DNA from: Gloeopeniophorella convolvens
Lineage: Eukaryota; Basidiomycota; Agaricomycetes; Russulales
Length of the DNA stretch: 64,000 nucleotides
NCBI GenBank assembly: GCA_022496205.1
Contig: WTXD01000063.1
Coordinates: 83,329-147,328 of the forward strand
Direction: 5' to 3'
A program made the position numbers and the translations under genes. The notes under the pieces are model-generated. The model had not been told where the DNA came from. It worked only from the letters and a program-made list of their open reading frames with translations, and did not search any database. Positions 33,824 through 45,826 of this stretch are shown here, in pieces; the stretch's first letter is position 1, and the number at the start of each line of letters is the position of its first letter.

Positions 33824-35030
33824 ATGGCTCCCTCTGTCATCGTCACCTTTGTGAGTGTTGTGAAAACGCAGCATTCCCTGGGCTGAACCGCCCCATCCAC
33901 TCCCATAGGTCCGGCATGGGGAGTCTACAGATAATCTGGTACGCCGGATCCTGCTTGGCCTTACGCAGAGCGCTAAATATTATCTAGCTCTCGGTATGGG
34001 CAGGCTGGAAAGATGCACCTCTCTCAAATCATGGTGTGTGATGGCGATATCCTGTACACCGTTGGACGTAGCTGACCTCCCCCAAGGCATGAACGTACGT
34101 CCTTGTCGAAGGACACCCACGCTTCTGCCTTAACGCAACCGCGTGGACAGCAAGCGCGCGCCCTCGGTGGATTCTTCGCCGACACACACTTCACTGCCAT
34201 ACACGCGTCGGATCTGAAGCGGGCGTTCACGACCGCGCAGGCCATCTATGATGGGCAGAAGGACCCAAAGCCAAGCTTCGACTCGTCAAAGCTTCTTCGC
34301 GAACAGCACTTTGGAACCGCGGAGGGAAAGCCGTGGTCGTATGAGACCCAACCAGGACTGACTCTTGAGGAGCATATGGCGAAAGGCATATACCCCGTGC
34401 TGTATGAGGACGACGAAAGGTTCCCCGAAGGAGAGAGCCTCAACGAACTCGCCGCACGGGCGCGTCAGGCAATTGAGGAGCTCGTGCTCCCCCACGCATG
34501 GCAAGCCGCAAAGGATGGACAGACTGGTGTCAACATCGCGGTTGTCAGCCATGGCCTGTGCATAAGCCGACTAATTTCCGAGCTGCTCAAGAAAAGCGCG
34601 AAACCGATCCAAGGCAGCGACTACCGTGGTTTGTTGAACACCGCCTGGACACGAGTCACCATCGATATTGAGGTGCGGACGGTTCACAGAGGTGATGTTG
34701 ATCGATTGATGCCGACGCTATACAGAACGCACAAGACGGAGAGCCAATATACGTTGACAAGGAACCCCCGCTCCTAGCCATGCGTGTCACGGACGTGAAC
34801 CGCCATTCGCACATTGATGATATCGTACGACGCCTTCCTGTCCATTCCGTCAACTTGCTGACTTGTAGCAGAAACGCCAGGGGGGAGGCATCGGAAGTGC
34901 GGCGTACGACCCCAACCAGAAGGATATACGCGCGTTCTTTGGAGGAAAGACAGAAGCGCTACCTGTCTCCGAGAGCAATGCTCATGACGAGGTTGTCGGC
35001 GCAGAAGACGGTAGCAAGGCGAGCCTATAG
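33824..35030 (+). CDS. Histidine phosphatase superfamily protein (phosphoglycerate-mutase-like), with 8-nt exon
   Basis: The first exon MAPSVIVTF splices to VRHGESTDNL, the RHG phosphohistidine motif. Further exons give SVWAGWKDAPLSNHG, QARALGGFFADTHFTAIHA, SDLKRAFTTAQAI, LREQHFGTAEGKPW and VNIAVVSHGLCISRLI (second catalytic His). Family members dephosphorylate sugar phosphates or nucleotides; the substrate here is unknown. The join DAPLSNH-GMN-QARALG needs an 8-nt exon (34087-34094) between two introns. The C-terminus is spliced, not the long open frame: IDIE joins NAQDGEPIYVDKEPPLL, then HIDDI joins KRQGGGIGSAAYDPNQKD and DIRAFFGG, ending at 35030. Confidence 0.88.
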
Positions 35031-35255
35031 ATGGATTCGTAGAAGTTCCGGTGATTTGTAGACACTACTACATCTCGATGAATACTGTGAGACAGGAAAT
35101 TAGATGCGATGGTTGTCATAGGTGCTCGACTCTAGAGGTCCACTATCTGTCTGCAAAGGGTGCATCTCGCGATGAGAACGAGTTAGAAGACGCGGACAAG
35201 AGCTTACCACGTACCTGGTTGAGAAACGATCAAAGCCAAGTCCTCCTCAGCATCC

Positions 35256-35598
35256 TCAGCTGTATGGCATGAGCTTCTTGAGCTTCGCTGTCTGAGACGG
35301 GCTCGAGTATGCAGTCAACGAAAGTTTGTTCTTCCTCCCTGGCCGCTTGGTGACATTAAGTGGGAATGGCCTGCATGTGCCTGCAATGTCAAAGGAAGTG
35401 TCATTGCTCAGCGAGAAAGAGAGCCTGAACGGTGCTGACGCGCTTGAAGGCACCCGAAGCCAACGCCCGCCACCGCTTTTTCGTGCCCGAGTGCGTCTTC
35501 AGCTTCGGGAAGCCAAGAGTTGCAGAAGAGGAGAAGAGGCGCGGCGACGACGCGACAAGCTGGCACGCCGTGGAGAAGAACGAGAAGGGGAAGACCAT
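35256..35598 (-). CDS. Mitochondrial ribosomal protein bL35m, apparent 1-base frameshift
   Basis: Large-subunit mitoribosome protein. The ATG at 35598 starts a mitochondrial-type presequence (FFSTACQLVASSPRLFSSS). The bL35 core is PKLKTHSGTKKRWRALASG and AFKR before a 62-nt or so intron. After the acceptor (GACATTGCAG) the reading AHAGHSHL fits the family, but NVTKRPGRKNKL, which must follow, is in the next frame. Adding one base at about 35356-35361 joins them. The end AKLKKLMPYS is typical. No alternative GT-AG junction gives both segments in frame. Confidence 0.8.
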
Positions 35599-35863
35599 GG
35601 TTCGCGCGCGCACGCTGTGCCAGTCACTGAGCGCGAGTCCGAGTTTGAGGGGTAAGGAGAGGCCGGAAGTCCGCCCCGTCGTTCCGCACCTGCGAGCGCT
35701 TACATGCCCGTATTACCTAATGATACTCACCCTTGGGTGCGGTGTCTGTCCTCGGCACCAGCCACTCAAACGTCGAACAAACCACCACCAGAACACACAG
35801 TAGCCCGCTGTCAATACATCTGGACAGCGCTCAAGTATCTGTCGCCGATAAATCACTGCGATC

Positions 35864-38800
35864 ATGAGCGGGAGCCAGCCATTGACCAATCCCACCGACG
35901 ATGCGGACCGCGTACGCGTCACGTCTATGCACACTCAGGACGGCGCTGACTGACACGCTCGTAGATCCGCATGAAGCGCCTCGCAAAGCTGCAGGCATCA
36001 TCCGCGGGCACATCCCCAACCCCATCGACGTCTGCATCTCCCGTGCCACCTCCCGCGCCGTCTCCTAAGCCTAAGCCTGCTCCCGCGCCGGCGCCGAAGC
36101 TTGTGGCAGCGCCGCCTCTCCCAGCGCCGGTCCCGCTGAAGAGGAAGGCACCCGCTGCGCCTCCCCCGTTCAGCTATGATGAATGGGAGAACGACGCCAT
36201 CGGCCAGGTCTTCCAGGTCACTCTCGACGTGCGTTCGGTTCTCCCATCGTGATTAACTGCGCATGGTGCTAATCGTCGAGCAACAGCCTGCGGTCGCGAT
36301 GCAGAGGGACTTCGAGTATGTGTGGCTGAAATCTGCTGTCGAGAATGAATCATCAGATGGTATGTGCAATACGCGCCGATGTGCTCTAATCTCATAGAGT
36401 TGCCACCGTCCAGGCAACCTTCGCTTGAACGTCGACAACCTCGAGTCGGTTGTAATCGCTCGCCTCGAGTTGAACCCAGAGTCTCCTGAGTAAGCAGTCA
36501 CCCTTGTGTGGTTGTGTTGTCTCTGACAGGTCATAGCCATGATGAAGACTATCGACTGTTCCTATCTAAGATCCCAGGCAACCAGACGGTCTTCGAATAC
36601 TTATCTGGCAGTTGGAAGAGACTCAACAGCGCAAAATCTGCGCTCTTGAAGCGGGTATGTTGCATTTATACTTTGGAACGTTGACCTCCAATGACATGCT
36701 GTAGGGCCATCCACCAGTGACCATTCAGAAGGCTCTAGAGTTGGAAGAGAAGATGCGCCATTTGATCGTCAGTTACATAGGGATCAATTTCCAAGCCCCG
36801 GACGCATTTTATGCGCCGGCCAGGTTCGTGTCCTTCTCCGAAAGCTGACTGCCTTCTAACCCAAGGTCAACAGTAAAGAAGTTGGCCCGCAGGAGCTCGT
36901 CAATGTCTTGGTATCCCTGTCTGCCCTGTCCACTGGGATGTTTGGCGGCTCCATAGCATCTCCTAACAGCCTCACAGATGTCGAGATCCCGCAACTCCTG
37001 CAAGAAATCGTTCAGCGGTTTGAGCCTGAGGATGGCCTCACAGAGGTGCTAGGACCTGTCGCGACCAAGTTGCTTTTCCACCCGTGTCTCTTCCGACAGG
37101 AGGGCCTCGCTGCAAGTGACGCGCAGTGGCGGGGCGTCCTCACTGGCCTGGAGGCACTCGTTGGGAATAAACAAATCGCGATTATGATCACCAAGCTGGA
37201 CGATTGGAATCCTCCAGATGCTACCGCAGTCACATTTGAGACGAGAAGTCTGATGGGCCCTCTTCTCCGCCTGAGCGTCTTCTCTTGGGAGTGGGTGAGT
37301 GTAAGATTAAGACATTATCTACCATGACACTGACGCCTGCGGCCAGCCATACCTCACCAAGATGTACTTCTCAAATGCAGACGACCGCCCAGCAACGGAC
37401 GCTGAATCCGCACGAAACAGCTTACGAGGAACGCTAAAAACCTTACAGGTAACGATGAGGCATGTGCTGTTCGAGAGTCGTGTGCTCAACCCACTGTAGT
37501 CGATGCTCTTCCAGATCTTCAACTCCATTGTCAGAGCCTCGCCGGAGAGCCGAGAGGCAGTGCTGGCGTACTTCTCTCGCATCGTTTCTCTCAACCTGAA
37601 GAGAGCAGGTATGCAGGTATGTCCGTTCACGGATCCGTACGGTCATATTTTGGCTCACCTTCCCTTTGAGGTTGACCCCAAGACGGTGGCTACTGACAGT
37701 TTCATGACGAACACGCATGTCGTCCTTCTGCGCTTTGCCGAGCCCTTCATGGATGCACAGTATACCAAGGTAGGCATGTGGCATATTCGTCCTACATGTC
37801 TAAAATCGGGTCCTCAGATAAATAAGATCGATCCTCTGTACTACGCGCATTCATCGCGGATTGACGTAAAGGAAGAGACTCGGATTAATGCCACGAGCGA
37901 GGAGACAGCAGAATGGGAAAATGCTCATCGTTTGGCGCCCGGTCAGTGACCCCGTGGGAGTCGCCGTAGCATATACTGACACTGTTTAGGTGCCTCACCA
38001 CCTAATTTCATCTCTGATATCTTTTATCTTGCGCTCGCCACCGGGCATTATGGCCTTCAAAAGACAATACAGACTTTTGATGACCTCAGCAAAGAACTTG
38101 ACGAGGTGAAGAAGCATCTCGACAATATCACTGCAGACAATTCTTGGATTGGGGCAAGTTTCTGACATCATGTTCCTCATCTCCTGCTGATGGCAAAGTC
38201 CAGACTCCAATTCAAGCGCGTGTGGAAGCTGCCATCAAGCAGATGAAGGTTCGTCGAATGCGTAATAATCGCGCAAGGTTGAGACTGAAAGGTCTCTAGG
38301 GCGAGATTGATAGAATTCAGTCTGCTCAAATGGCCGGAATCACGCAGCTCTATGACCCAGAATTCCTCTTCCGGAGCAATACCTTCACTTCCTTCGTTAC
38401 AACCTGGCTTATTCGTTACGCTGACCCAAAGAAAGCACATCCGAACTCCATCGTGGAGTGCGTGCGGGTTCTCTTTCTCCGCTTCTCCCCTAATCCTTGT
38501 GCGTCAGGTTGCCTCTCCCCAAGGAGGTGCCTTTCGAATTCAGAGTCCTCCCGGAGTATGTCCTCGAAGATATCATTGATTGGTACTTCTTCGCCGTCAG
38601 GCACGTCCACATTTTAGTGGCAGTCTGAGAACCCAGCTGAATCAGCCCTTTCTCAGGCACGTACCAACTAGCCTTGAGCTGACCGGAAAAGAGGAGGTCC
38701 TAGTCTTCACGCTTACTTTCATGCTCTCGACGTGGTGGATCAAGAACCCATTCCTGAAGAACAAAATTATCGATGTCTGTTCTTTCCACAGTCAGATACT

Positions 38801-40288
38801 GCGTGCCTGACTCTCGCGCAGATCCTCTTCTGTTCATGCTTCACCTACCGCGGACAAACTAGCCTTCTCGGGCCATTGTTGAACTCACATCAACTCGCTC
38901 TCAAGCATCTGATGCCAGCTCTGACCCACTTCTACATTGGTAAGCTTGCTCATCGTTAATAGCGTGTCATTCCTCACGCCCGGTATCAGAGGTTGAACGA
39001 ACTGGGGCGAGCTCGCAATTCTACGACAAATTCAGTGTGTTGTTCTCCCTAATCTTGACTTAAGTCGATTACTAACGATAGAGGTCAGATGCACGGTATG
39101 CTTCCAGATACTGTCATGCCGCACAGATGAGCTTGACAATCTGCATAGACGAAGCATCGCTTTCGTCTTAAAGGCCGTCTGGGGTAACCCTGCGCATCGG
39201 GAGGCTCTTAAGAGGGAGACACAGTATGCCATCTTCGTGGTTGTCAGTGATGATCATGCTCACCCCAACCAGGGACATCGAAAAGTTTGTTCGCTTTGTC
39301 AACATGATGATTAACGATGTCACCTACCTCATGGACGAGTCGCTGAGCGAGCTCGCCCAGATCCATACCATCCAGCAGGAAATGGCCAACCAGGCCGCCT
39401 GGACCGCCCAGTCACCCCAGCAGCGCCGTGAGCGCGAAGGCACGCTGCACGGCCTGGAGCGCCAAGCGACCTCCTATACACAGCTCGGCAACTCGACCGT
39501 CGACATGCTCAAGATTTTCACCGCAGAGACGAAGGAGCCGTTCATGATGCCCGAGATCATCGACCGGCTCGCCGCGATGCTCGACTACAACCTCGACGCG
39601 CTCGTCGGCCCGCGCTGCAACGACCTGCGCGTCGAGAACCGCGAGAAGTACCACTTCAACCCGCGCCAGCTGCTCAGCGACGTGCTGCAGGTCTACCTGA
39701 ACCTGAGCGACCAGCCGGACTTCGTGCGCGCGATCGCGGGTGACGGGCGCAGCTACCGCAAGGAGCTATTCGAGCAGGCTGCAAGGATCTCGGCGAAGAA
39801 CAACCTCAAATCGCCGAACGAGATCGAGCAGCTGAGGTTGTTTGTCGTCAAAGTCGAAGAGACGAAGGCGACGTTGGAGGCGGAAGAAGAGCTCGGCGAG
39901 GTGCCCGAGGAGTTCCTTGGTACGCCGCTTTCGTTTTCTTTGTGCGTGCGCCGCAGGGCGCTCACGTCGTCGTCGTGAAGACCAACTCATGTTCACGGTC
40001 ATGCGGGATCCCGTCATCCTGCCCACGTCGCGCGCCGTGCTCGATCGGTCCACGATCAAGTCGCATCTGCTCTCAGATTCGAAAGATCCGTTCAACCGCG
40101 CGCCTTTGGCGATCGAAGATGTCATTCCCCGTGAGTACCCCGCGATCGCTCGCCTGTCTGCCTCTCAACATTGTCATCCAGATACCGAGCTCAAGGAGCG
40201 GATCCAGGCCTTCCTGGCAGAGAGAAAGAACAAAAATACCGCATTGGATATGCCCGAGGAGGACGTCGTCAAGATGAATGTAGACTAG
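35864..40288 (+). CDS. UFD2: Ubiquitin conjugation factor E4 (UFD2), U-box protein
   Basis: E4/E3 enzyme that extends ubiquitin chains on substrates handled with Cdc48. The ATG at 35864 gives MSGSQPLTNPTDDADRVRV; a Pro/Ala-rich linker follows, then FSYDEWENDAIGQVFQVTL. The large helical Ufd2P core spans about 36540-39930: FEYLSGSWKRLN, ELVNVLVSLSALSTGMFGG, LGPVATKLLFHPC, GPLLRLSVFSWEW, MLFQIFNSIVRASPESREA, ISDIFYLALATGHYGL, KFVRFVNMMINDVTYLMDE and the conserved MLDYNLDALVGPRCNDL. The C-terminal U-box reads DQLMFTVMRDPVILPTSRA, VLDRSTIKSHLLSD, DPFNRAPL. The stop is at 40286-40288. About 15 introns, some placed approximately. Full length and intact by eye. Confidence 0.94.
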
Positions 40289-40499
40289 CTACTGACAACT
40301 GTGCATGGTGTACAATAGATAGCTGAAGCTGGAAAGGCTCCGCATGCCAATCTCGCCGTGTATTCTAGACTATACTTAAAGCGGTCCTCGGGAGGACCGC
40401 GATACCTTCTCCGAGAAGGATCGCTTGGATGGCTGCACTGCCCAGGGGCCGCCATCGGCGTCAAGTCGTGTTTGCCAGTGCAGCCCACGTTCGTAGGCT

Positions 40500-41385
40500 C
40501 TATGAGCCTCGTTTGCGCTTCTTCACTCCACGGGACGACTCGGCGCCTCGGCCACGTCCACGCGCACCGCGGCCCCTGGCGCCGCGGCCACGGCCCCTGG
40601 TCGGCTTTGCTGAGGGTGCTGCAGCAGGGTCAGACGCGCGGACCGATGCACGCGACCTAGGTGGCGTACCTGGAGATGCAGCGACTTCAACGTCCTCGTC
40701 CTCGCCATACTCGGTGCCTCCGTCTGTGACCGTGATCACGCTCCCTTTGGGCGTCGGCGCGGCGGGGCTCTCGTCCCCGCTCTCCATGGTGAGCGCGCTG
40801 CTGTCGCTCTCTGCGTTGACAGGGCCGCTCGCACGTGTGCCGCCGCGGCCGCGCCGTCGCCCGCGGCGCGCCTTGGTGGGCGGCGGTGGCGGCGAGGGCG
40901 ACGAAGATGTTGAGGAGGCGGTCTCGCGCACGCGGCGGGAGGAGATGAGCGAGTCGACCGCCTCGTCATACGGGAGCGAGAATTCTTTGCGGAAGTATGG
41001 GTGGAGAGAGAGGTTCTCCGAGGGTGACGGCGAGTCGACCGCGCTCGGCGTGGAGTGGCTGGAGCTCGGCGATTCGAAGCCCTCAGCGTCCTGGGGTGCG
41101 GGGTGCATGCGTGAGCGAGCGGGGCCGCGCGCGGGGGGCGTGCGCGGGACGTACGAGGCTCTCTAGTGCGTCAACGTTGTAGCAGCTCCGGAGCTTCTCC
41201 CATATATCGTCAATGGAGACGTACCGACCCGTGTCCTGGTGAATGGCGGTGCGCATGGAGAGGACGTGGAAGTGGCGGTGGAGGCCGATGGGCCGTGCGC
41301 GCATGATGGAGCGGAAGAAGGAGATCTCGCCCTCGACGGTGTCGAGAAACGGCGTCGACGGGTCGGGGCTTTCGTGCAGCTCCAT
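40500..41385 (-). CDS. EAF7: EAF7/MRGBP-like NuA4 histone acetyltransferase subunit
   Basis: The N-terminal segment FLDTVEGEISFFRSIMRAR, GLHRHFHVLSMRTAI, DDIWEKLRSCYNVDALES matches the CT20/Eaf7 domain that anchors this small subunit in NuA4. An intron (GTACGT...CCCCAG) joins DALESL to DAEGFESPSSS. The rest is acidic or serine-rich, then a GRGRGARGRGARG tail and KKRKRGS, probably nuclear targeting or nucleic-acid binding. Start placed at the ATG at 41385 (MELHESPDPSTP); an ATG at 41549 could add an upstream exon but the frame does not join cleanly. Convergent to UFD2. Confidence 0.85.
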
Positions 41386-42082
41386 CGTGTCTTGTCGGAT
41401 GAGGCGCGTCCTGGGCGGGTCGTCGCTGCCAGGTGTTGGCTTTCAGGGGTCTCCGCTCGCCGCGTATCCGTCAACGTGATCGCAAACTGTCCGGGGTCTC
41501 CCCCTTTACCATGAACGTGCACTGGCAACGGTCCCGCCGCACTGGTCATGAGCGGACTCTCCTCGGTGACCACCAGCTAGAACGGCACATGATTTGGTCT
41601 TTTTACCAGCCCAAGGCGTATACGAGTCAGGTATCGGATGGTGCAGCGTGTTGACCGAGGTGTCGCGTTGAGAAGCACTTAAGTATGGGGTCGTTGTCGT
41701 CACCCCTGCATATCTAATCAAAGTATGCGGTTCGACCTTGTCGCATTGGTCCCCGAATATTGACTACGTTAGATCTCAGTAGAGCTATGCTCTTCGGCAT
41801 GTGGCATATACCTGTCATTAGGCCCATGCAAGTGGTTCGCCTTGACCACGTTTGGCGACCTGTTGTACCTACATAATCTGAGACACATCGGTACTGCCAC
41901 ATCCACAACGTCTGGGTGGCTTTGACACTTTCCCTTATTGGCAGCTGGGACCGACCTTTAAAGATCCCGTCTCATCGTTTCTCGCAGCTAAAGTCGCCCT
42001 TCAAGAAACACCCACAGCCCACGCCGCAATCGACTACAAACACGTTCAAATCTTACAACGAGGTGCCTCTGCATATACTTAC
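41386..42082. other. Intergenic, divergent promoters of EAF7-like and first RasGEF gene
   Basis: About 700 bases. The 41386-41573 part is open on the minus strand and may include a 5' exon or leader of the EAF7-like gene. No TATA box is obvious. Nothing else is recognised. Confidence 0.35.
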
Positions 42083-44798
42083 ATGTCTCCGGTGCGTCTT
42101 CTGACGTTCATACAGTGCATGAATTGGTCTGTTCCCATGGCGCAAACGAACGACACTACGGCATCCACCTCATCTTCAAACCACCTGCCTCGAAGCTCCC
42201 GGGTCACTAGCGCAATATCAAGTAAAAAACCGGATGAGCCTAACGAGGCTCGTGCCACTCGAACAGCGTACCAAAAAGTGCCCAAACCCAATGACCGAAA
42301 ACGAGAGCCAGAAGTCAAGGATACCCCCGCTCCTCCATTAGACAAGAGGCCTCTCACAAGCCGAAGTGCTTCCAAGCGAAGCCACTTACCATCCAGCACG
42401 ACATCCATGAACGGTACGGAGCGGAAAAGTTCCTTTCAAAAGACGGTCGACGTTATTGCAAAGCTGCAGTCCGATGTGGGCAAGTTTATTCCGGTGCTGG
42501 AACACGTCCCAAGCTCTTTCCGCACTCATGGATATTTCGTTGGAAGGAACAACCTCTTATACGTGAAGGGGGCTCTTGCCGAGTTGGCCAAGAGGCCTGA
42601 GGCTTTGTGCCGTGGGGATACGAACTTCCTTGTCGATCTGTGTGGCTTGTACAGGGGCATGGTTCGTCAAAGTGTCCAGAGTCTTAGTGACTGGCTAGAT
42701 GCGGAACTCAAGAAACAGGGAGGGCCAGTCCAGGGTACGGCCTTCCTTTCCTAGTATGACCCATAATCTCCATCTCTGACCCCCTTTCATCGCTTTCAGA
42801 AAACCACATTGCCACGAAGCCTCATGTTGTGTCAAAACTTCCTCGCGCCGAGCCACCGCCACCTTCACTTAGTCAGCCCATCATTGCCACCCAGCCTCCA
42901 GAAGACCGGGGTAAAGATGCGCCCCCGGAGGCCCCAGAGAAGCACCTGTCTATCTTTTCAATAGCCCTGTCCGCCTTCGCTCCAGTCCGGTTGTCACCAC
43001 TGGAGGTCCGGATGCCCCCGCCCACCGGTGACGCTGCCGACTATATTGTGGATTCTGGCCTCTTGCTAGGCGCAGGGCTACCTGCCCTGATCCGCATTCT
43101 CACAGACCCAAGTGCCAACCCGAACCCTACCGTCAAACACCTTGACCTGCTTCGTGATACGCTACTCCTTTGCTTCCGCGCCTTCTGTACCCCTCAGGAT
43201 TTCGCAATCGCTCTCCGACGTCGATTCAAGGAAGAACGCCCTGCCAATTTGACGGACGAGCAGAAGCGAGCCTGGCCGCTGCAACTTCAAGCTATCCGCC
43301 TTCGCGTGATCAGCATCATCCGTTCTTGGATCGACCTGTATTGGGTTTACGAAGACGATCGCTCTGCCGCCTCTATACTCCAACACTTTGCTGAATCGAC
43401 TGTCGACTCGCGCTGGCCCGACATCAGCGCCAAGATTGTCCGTGAGCTGAAGCGTCGCCTTCGGGAAGCCGACCATGCCCGGCCTGCTACGGACGGCAAT
43501 CATATCGCTGCTGTTGCCAATGAGACTGCTGGGCTCAAGGCTTCGCACCGCAGAAGCACAATCAAGCTCATTGACACTTTCTCTGTCAGGGCTCTAGATA
43601 CCGCCGGAGAAGAAGAATTCAACTCCGCCGTGTTGGCGGATGCCCTCATTCAAAAGGACAGCTCTGCCCACGTCCTGGTTTTCAACTCCAGTCGACATTG
43701 CGGAGAGCTTGCTCGGCAGCTTACGCTTTTCATGTCCCGCCAGTTGCACGCGCTCGAACCAGAGCGCCTCTGGAATCACCTTCGCAAGCGTTGTTATGAC
43801 TGCCATACCGAGCAAGTCGTGGATAAGTTGCAGTGCTATGATTTGTTGTTGCAGGTCTGGGCTGCCAAAAGTGTCCTGTCGCAAGCGAACCCGGAGACAC
43901 AATCGGGGGTCCTGACGTTTCTCGTCGCGCTTGCACTCGTGAGTTTATTGCCTGTGTCCCTGTGTCCTGCTGGTATTAACCTACGTGCCGTGAAGCGATG
44001 CAGGAAGCTGCGAAATTTCAGCGCATTGATCTCAATTCACGGTGGCGTAAAGCTCGCTTGTGCTGAGACACAAGTGAACTTGGTATGCTGAGGCCACTCT
44101 ACTGCTATACCCTAGTTGTTCACACTTTTCTAGGTGTTGCCCGAGGCAACCAAAGGCGCCCTCAAAGAACTCGACCAACTTGTTGAAGGGGCCTATGACG
44201 ACTTTATCGTATCTGTGGACACCCGTAAACCGACCGTGCCTTTCATCGGTGAGAAAGCCATCAGCCCCGTGCATGTGGTACACTGCTAAGTCGTTCATCT
44301 AGACTGGTTTCTCCAGGAGATGAAAAGCATCCGCGAGGAGCCGTCTCTCATCTCGTTCCCTGACAACCCTGCTAGGGCTATCCCAAACGTTGCCAAGTAC
44401 GTCGAAGCTGCAAAATCTATTCGCAGTAAGTCGGATTGTGTTGGATTCGTTGGCCGTTCACTGACGCCGTTCATCCAGAAATGGAGAAATGCTATGTACC
44501 TTATGATGATGTAACTCAAGCCAGCTATGTCCAGGCATGGATCTCCAAAGCGTTTATCGACGTCGCTGTGGAGGATATTGATGAGGCGCGAGTATGGATT
44601 GAGGCAACGCAGTATGTATAGTTCTTGAATATCGCTACTGCCCGGTCTGACATTGAGTCCAGGAGCCCAAAAAACAATGCGAGGGGCTTTCTTAGGAACC
44701 GGAGACCTGAGAATCTCTCGAAAACCTTCGCAAGCAGGGCATCCCTTCATTGGACACGCGCTGCAATCACAGACTTGGTCCCGGAGCTTTTGGCATAA
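42083..44798 (+). CDS. Divergent RasGEF-domain protein 1
   Basis: Ras guanine-nucleotide exchange factor relative. A disordered Ser/Thr-rich N-terminus is followed by a helical segment (KTVDVIAKLQSDVGKFIPV). The RasGEF N-terminal (REM) domain is clear: GLPALIRILTD, LLRDTLLLCFRAFCTPQDF, IRLRVISIIRSWIDLYWVY. The catalytic-type domain begins CGELARQLTLFMSRQLHAL and ERLWNHL, then, across an intron, LRCRKLRNFSALISIHGG, LPEATKGALKELDQLVEGA and TVPFIDWFLQEMKSIREEP. The end is NRRPENLSKTFASR and PELLA, TAA at 44796-44798. The catalytic part is divergent, so exchange activity is uncertain. Start is 42083 or the in-frame ATG at 42137. Paralog of the gene at 45827. Confidence 0.82.
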
Positions 44799-45826
44799 GA
44801 GATCCCTCAGTTTCGATGGTTCATGGCCAGGTAGGCTAGGGACCAGCCACAGATATTCTGCTTCCAGCGCGACAAATTTCCTCTCGGAGGTTTCGTGAGG
44901 CTTCACGCATAGGATTTCTTTCTTCTGGTCGGCCGCCTCAACTAAGTCAGCCAGGTGATAGCCGCGGCGATCATTGCTCCCAAGATTGTGTTCTCCTAGC
45001 CCTCGAACATGTATGACTTCAAACTTCACCGGAATCATGTGTCGTTGTATTTGTAGCTTGGTACACTATGAAGTATCTCAGGATCATGCATGGGCTAGTC
45101 CCGTGAGTTGTAGTAATACTTCTCGCCGAATGCGAAGTGAGCGAAGCTATGAGTCCCAGCACTGAGCGCGCCGCGGCGCTGGCATCGCAATGAAGGTTAG
45201 GGGTGCCGCCAGTCCGGCCCGAGGCTCAAGCTCAAGTTTCGCTTTGCCGCCGTCGCGGCCGTCACGCTGCCGCCACGTCCATCTTCGCCCTCTTCGCTTG
45301 CCATGAGGCAAGATCATCGCCAGAATTTCCTACCAGCGATGTTCAGTACAACTTGATTGATAAACTCTGCGGACAGTTTCTCGAGACCGTCGATCAAGTG
45401 CTCGAGCCTCACTGGTTACACCGTGTCACTTGGGTTCATGGTTAGCCTGGAACTGGACAAGGGCACCTCCCCGAGGATTCAGCGGATCAAGGATACCCAG
45501 ACGTACGATGCCGAATGAAGAGACTTGGTGTCAATGCAAAACGGCGATAACTGTGGAGGATGATGCCGGGGACACGCCGTCTGACACATCTCATCGACAA
45601 AATTTGTGGGTGCCGCTCAGACAAGGATGTGGCAAGCTGCCACATTGCCGGTATATAAGCCACGCCTTGAGACCTTTGTGTGCATCCCGCACTACAACTT
45701 CACCGTTATCTCGAACCTCTCACCCTACCAACACACTTTCCCCAACTTGACAAATAGTGAGTCTCTCCTTGACCTTCACCCTTCACGTTCTGCCTTGAAC
45801 TTGGAGCGTACTAGGACTTCATCATT
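44799..45826. other. Intergenic between the tandem RasGEF genes
   Basis: About 1 kb, holding the promoter of the second RasGEF gene. Open frames here lack motifs. Confidence 0.35.
45652..45659 (+). promoter_or_regulatory. TATA box of the second RasGEF gene
   Basis: TATATAAG lies about 168-175 bases upstream of the ATG at 45827; a CT-rich stretch follows (ACCGTTATCTCGAACCTCTCACC). A transcription start near 45690 would give a short leader. Confidence 0.45.

Noticed and set aside
34103..34777. Single long frame as the phosphatase gene
   Set aside because: It lacks the RHG motif exon and runs through the last two introns; the spliced model has better N- and C-terminal family sequence.
44295..45038. 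247-codon open frame on the minus strand
   Set aside because: It overlaps the 3' exons of the first RasGEF gene, whose spliced reading has clear family motifs; the minus frame has none.
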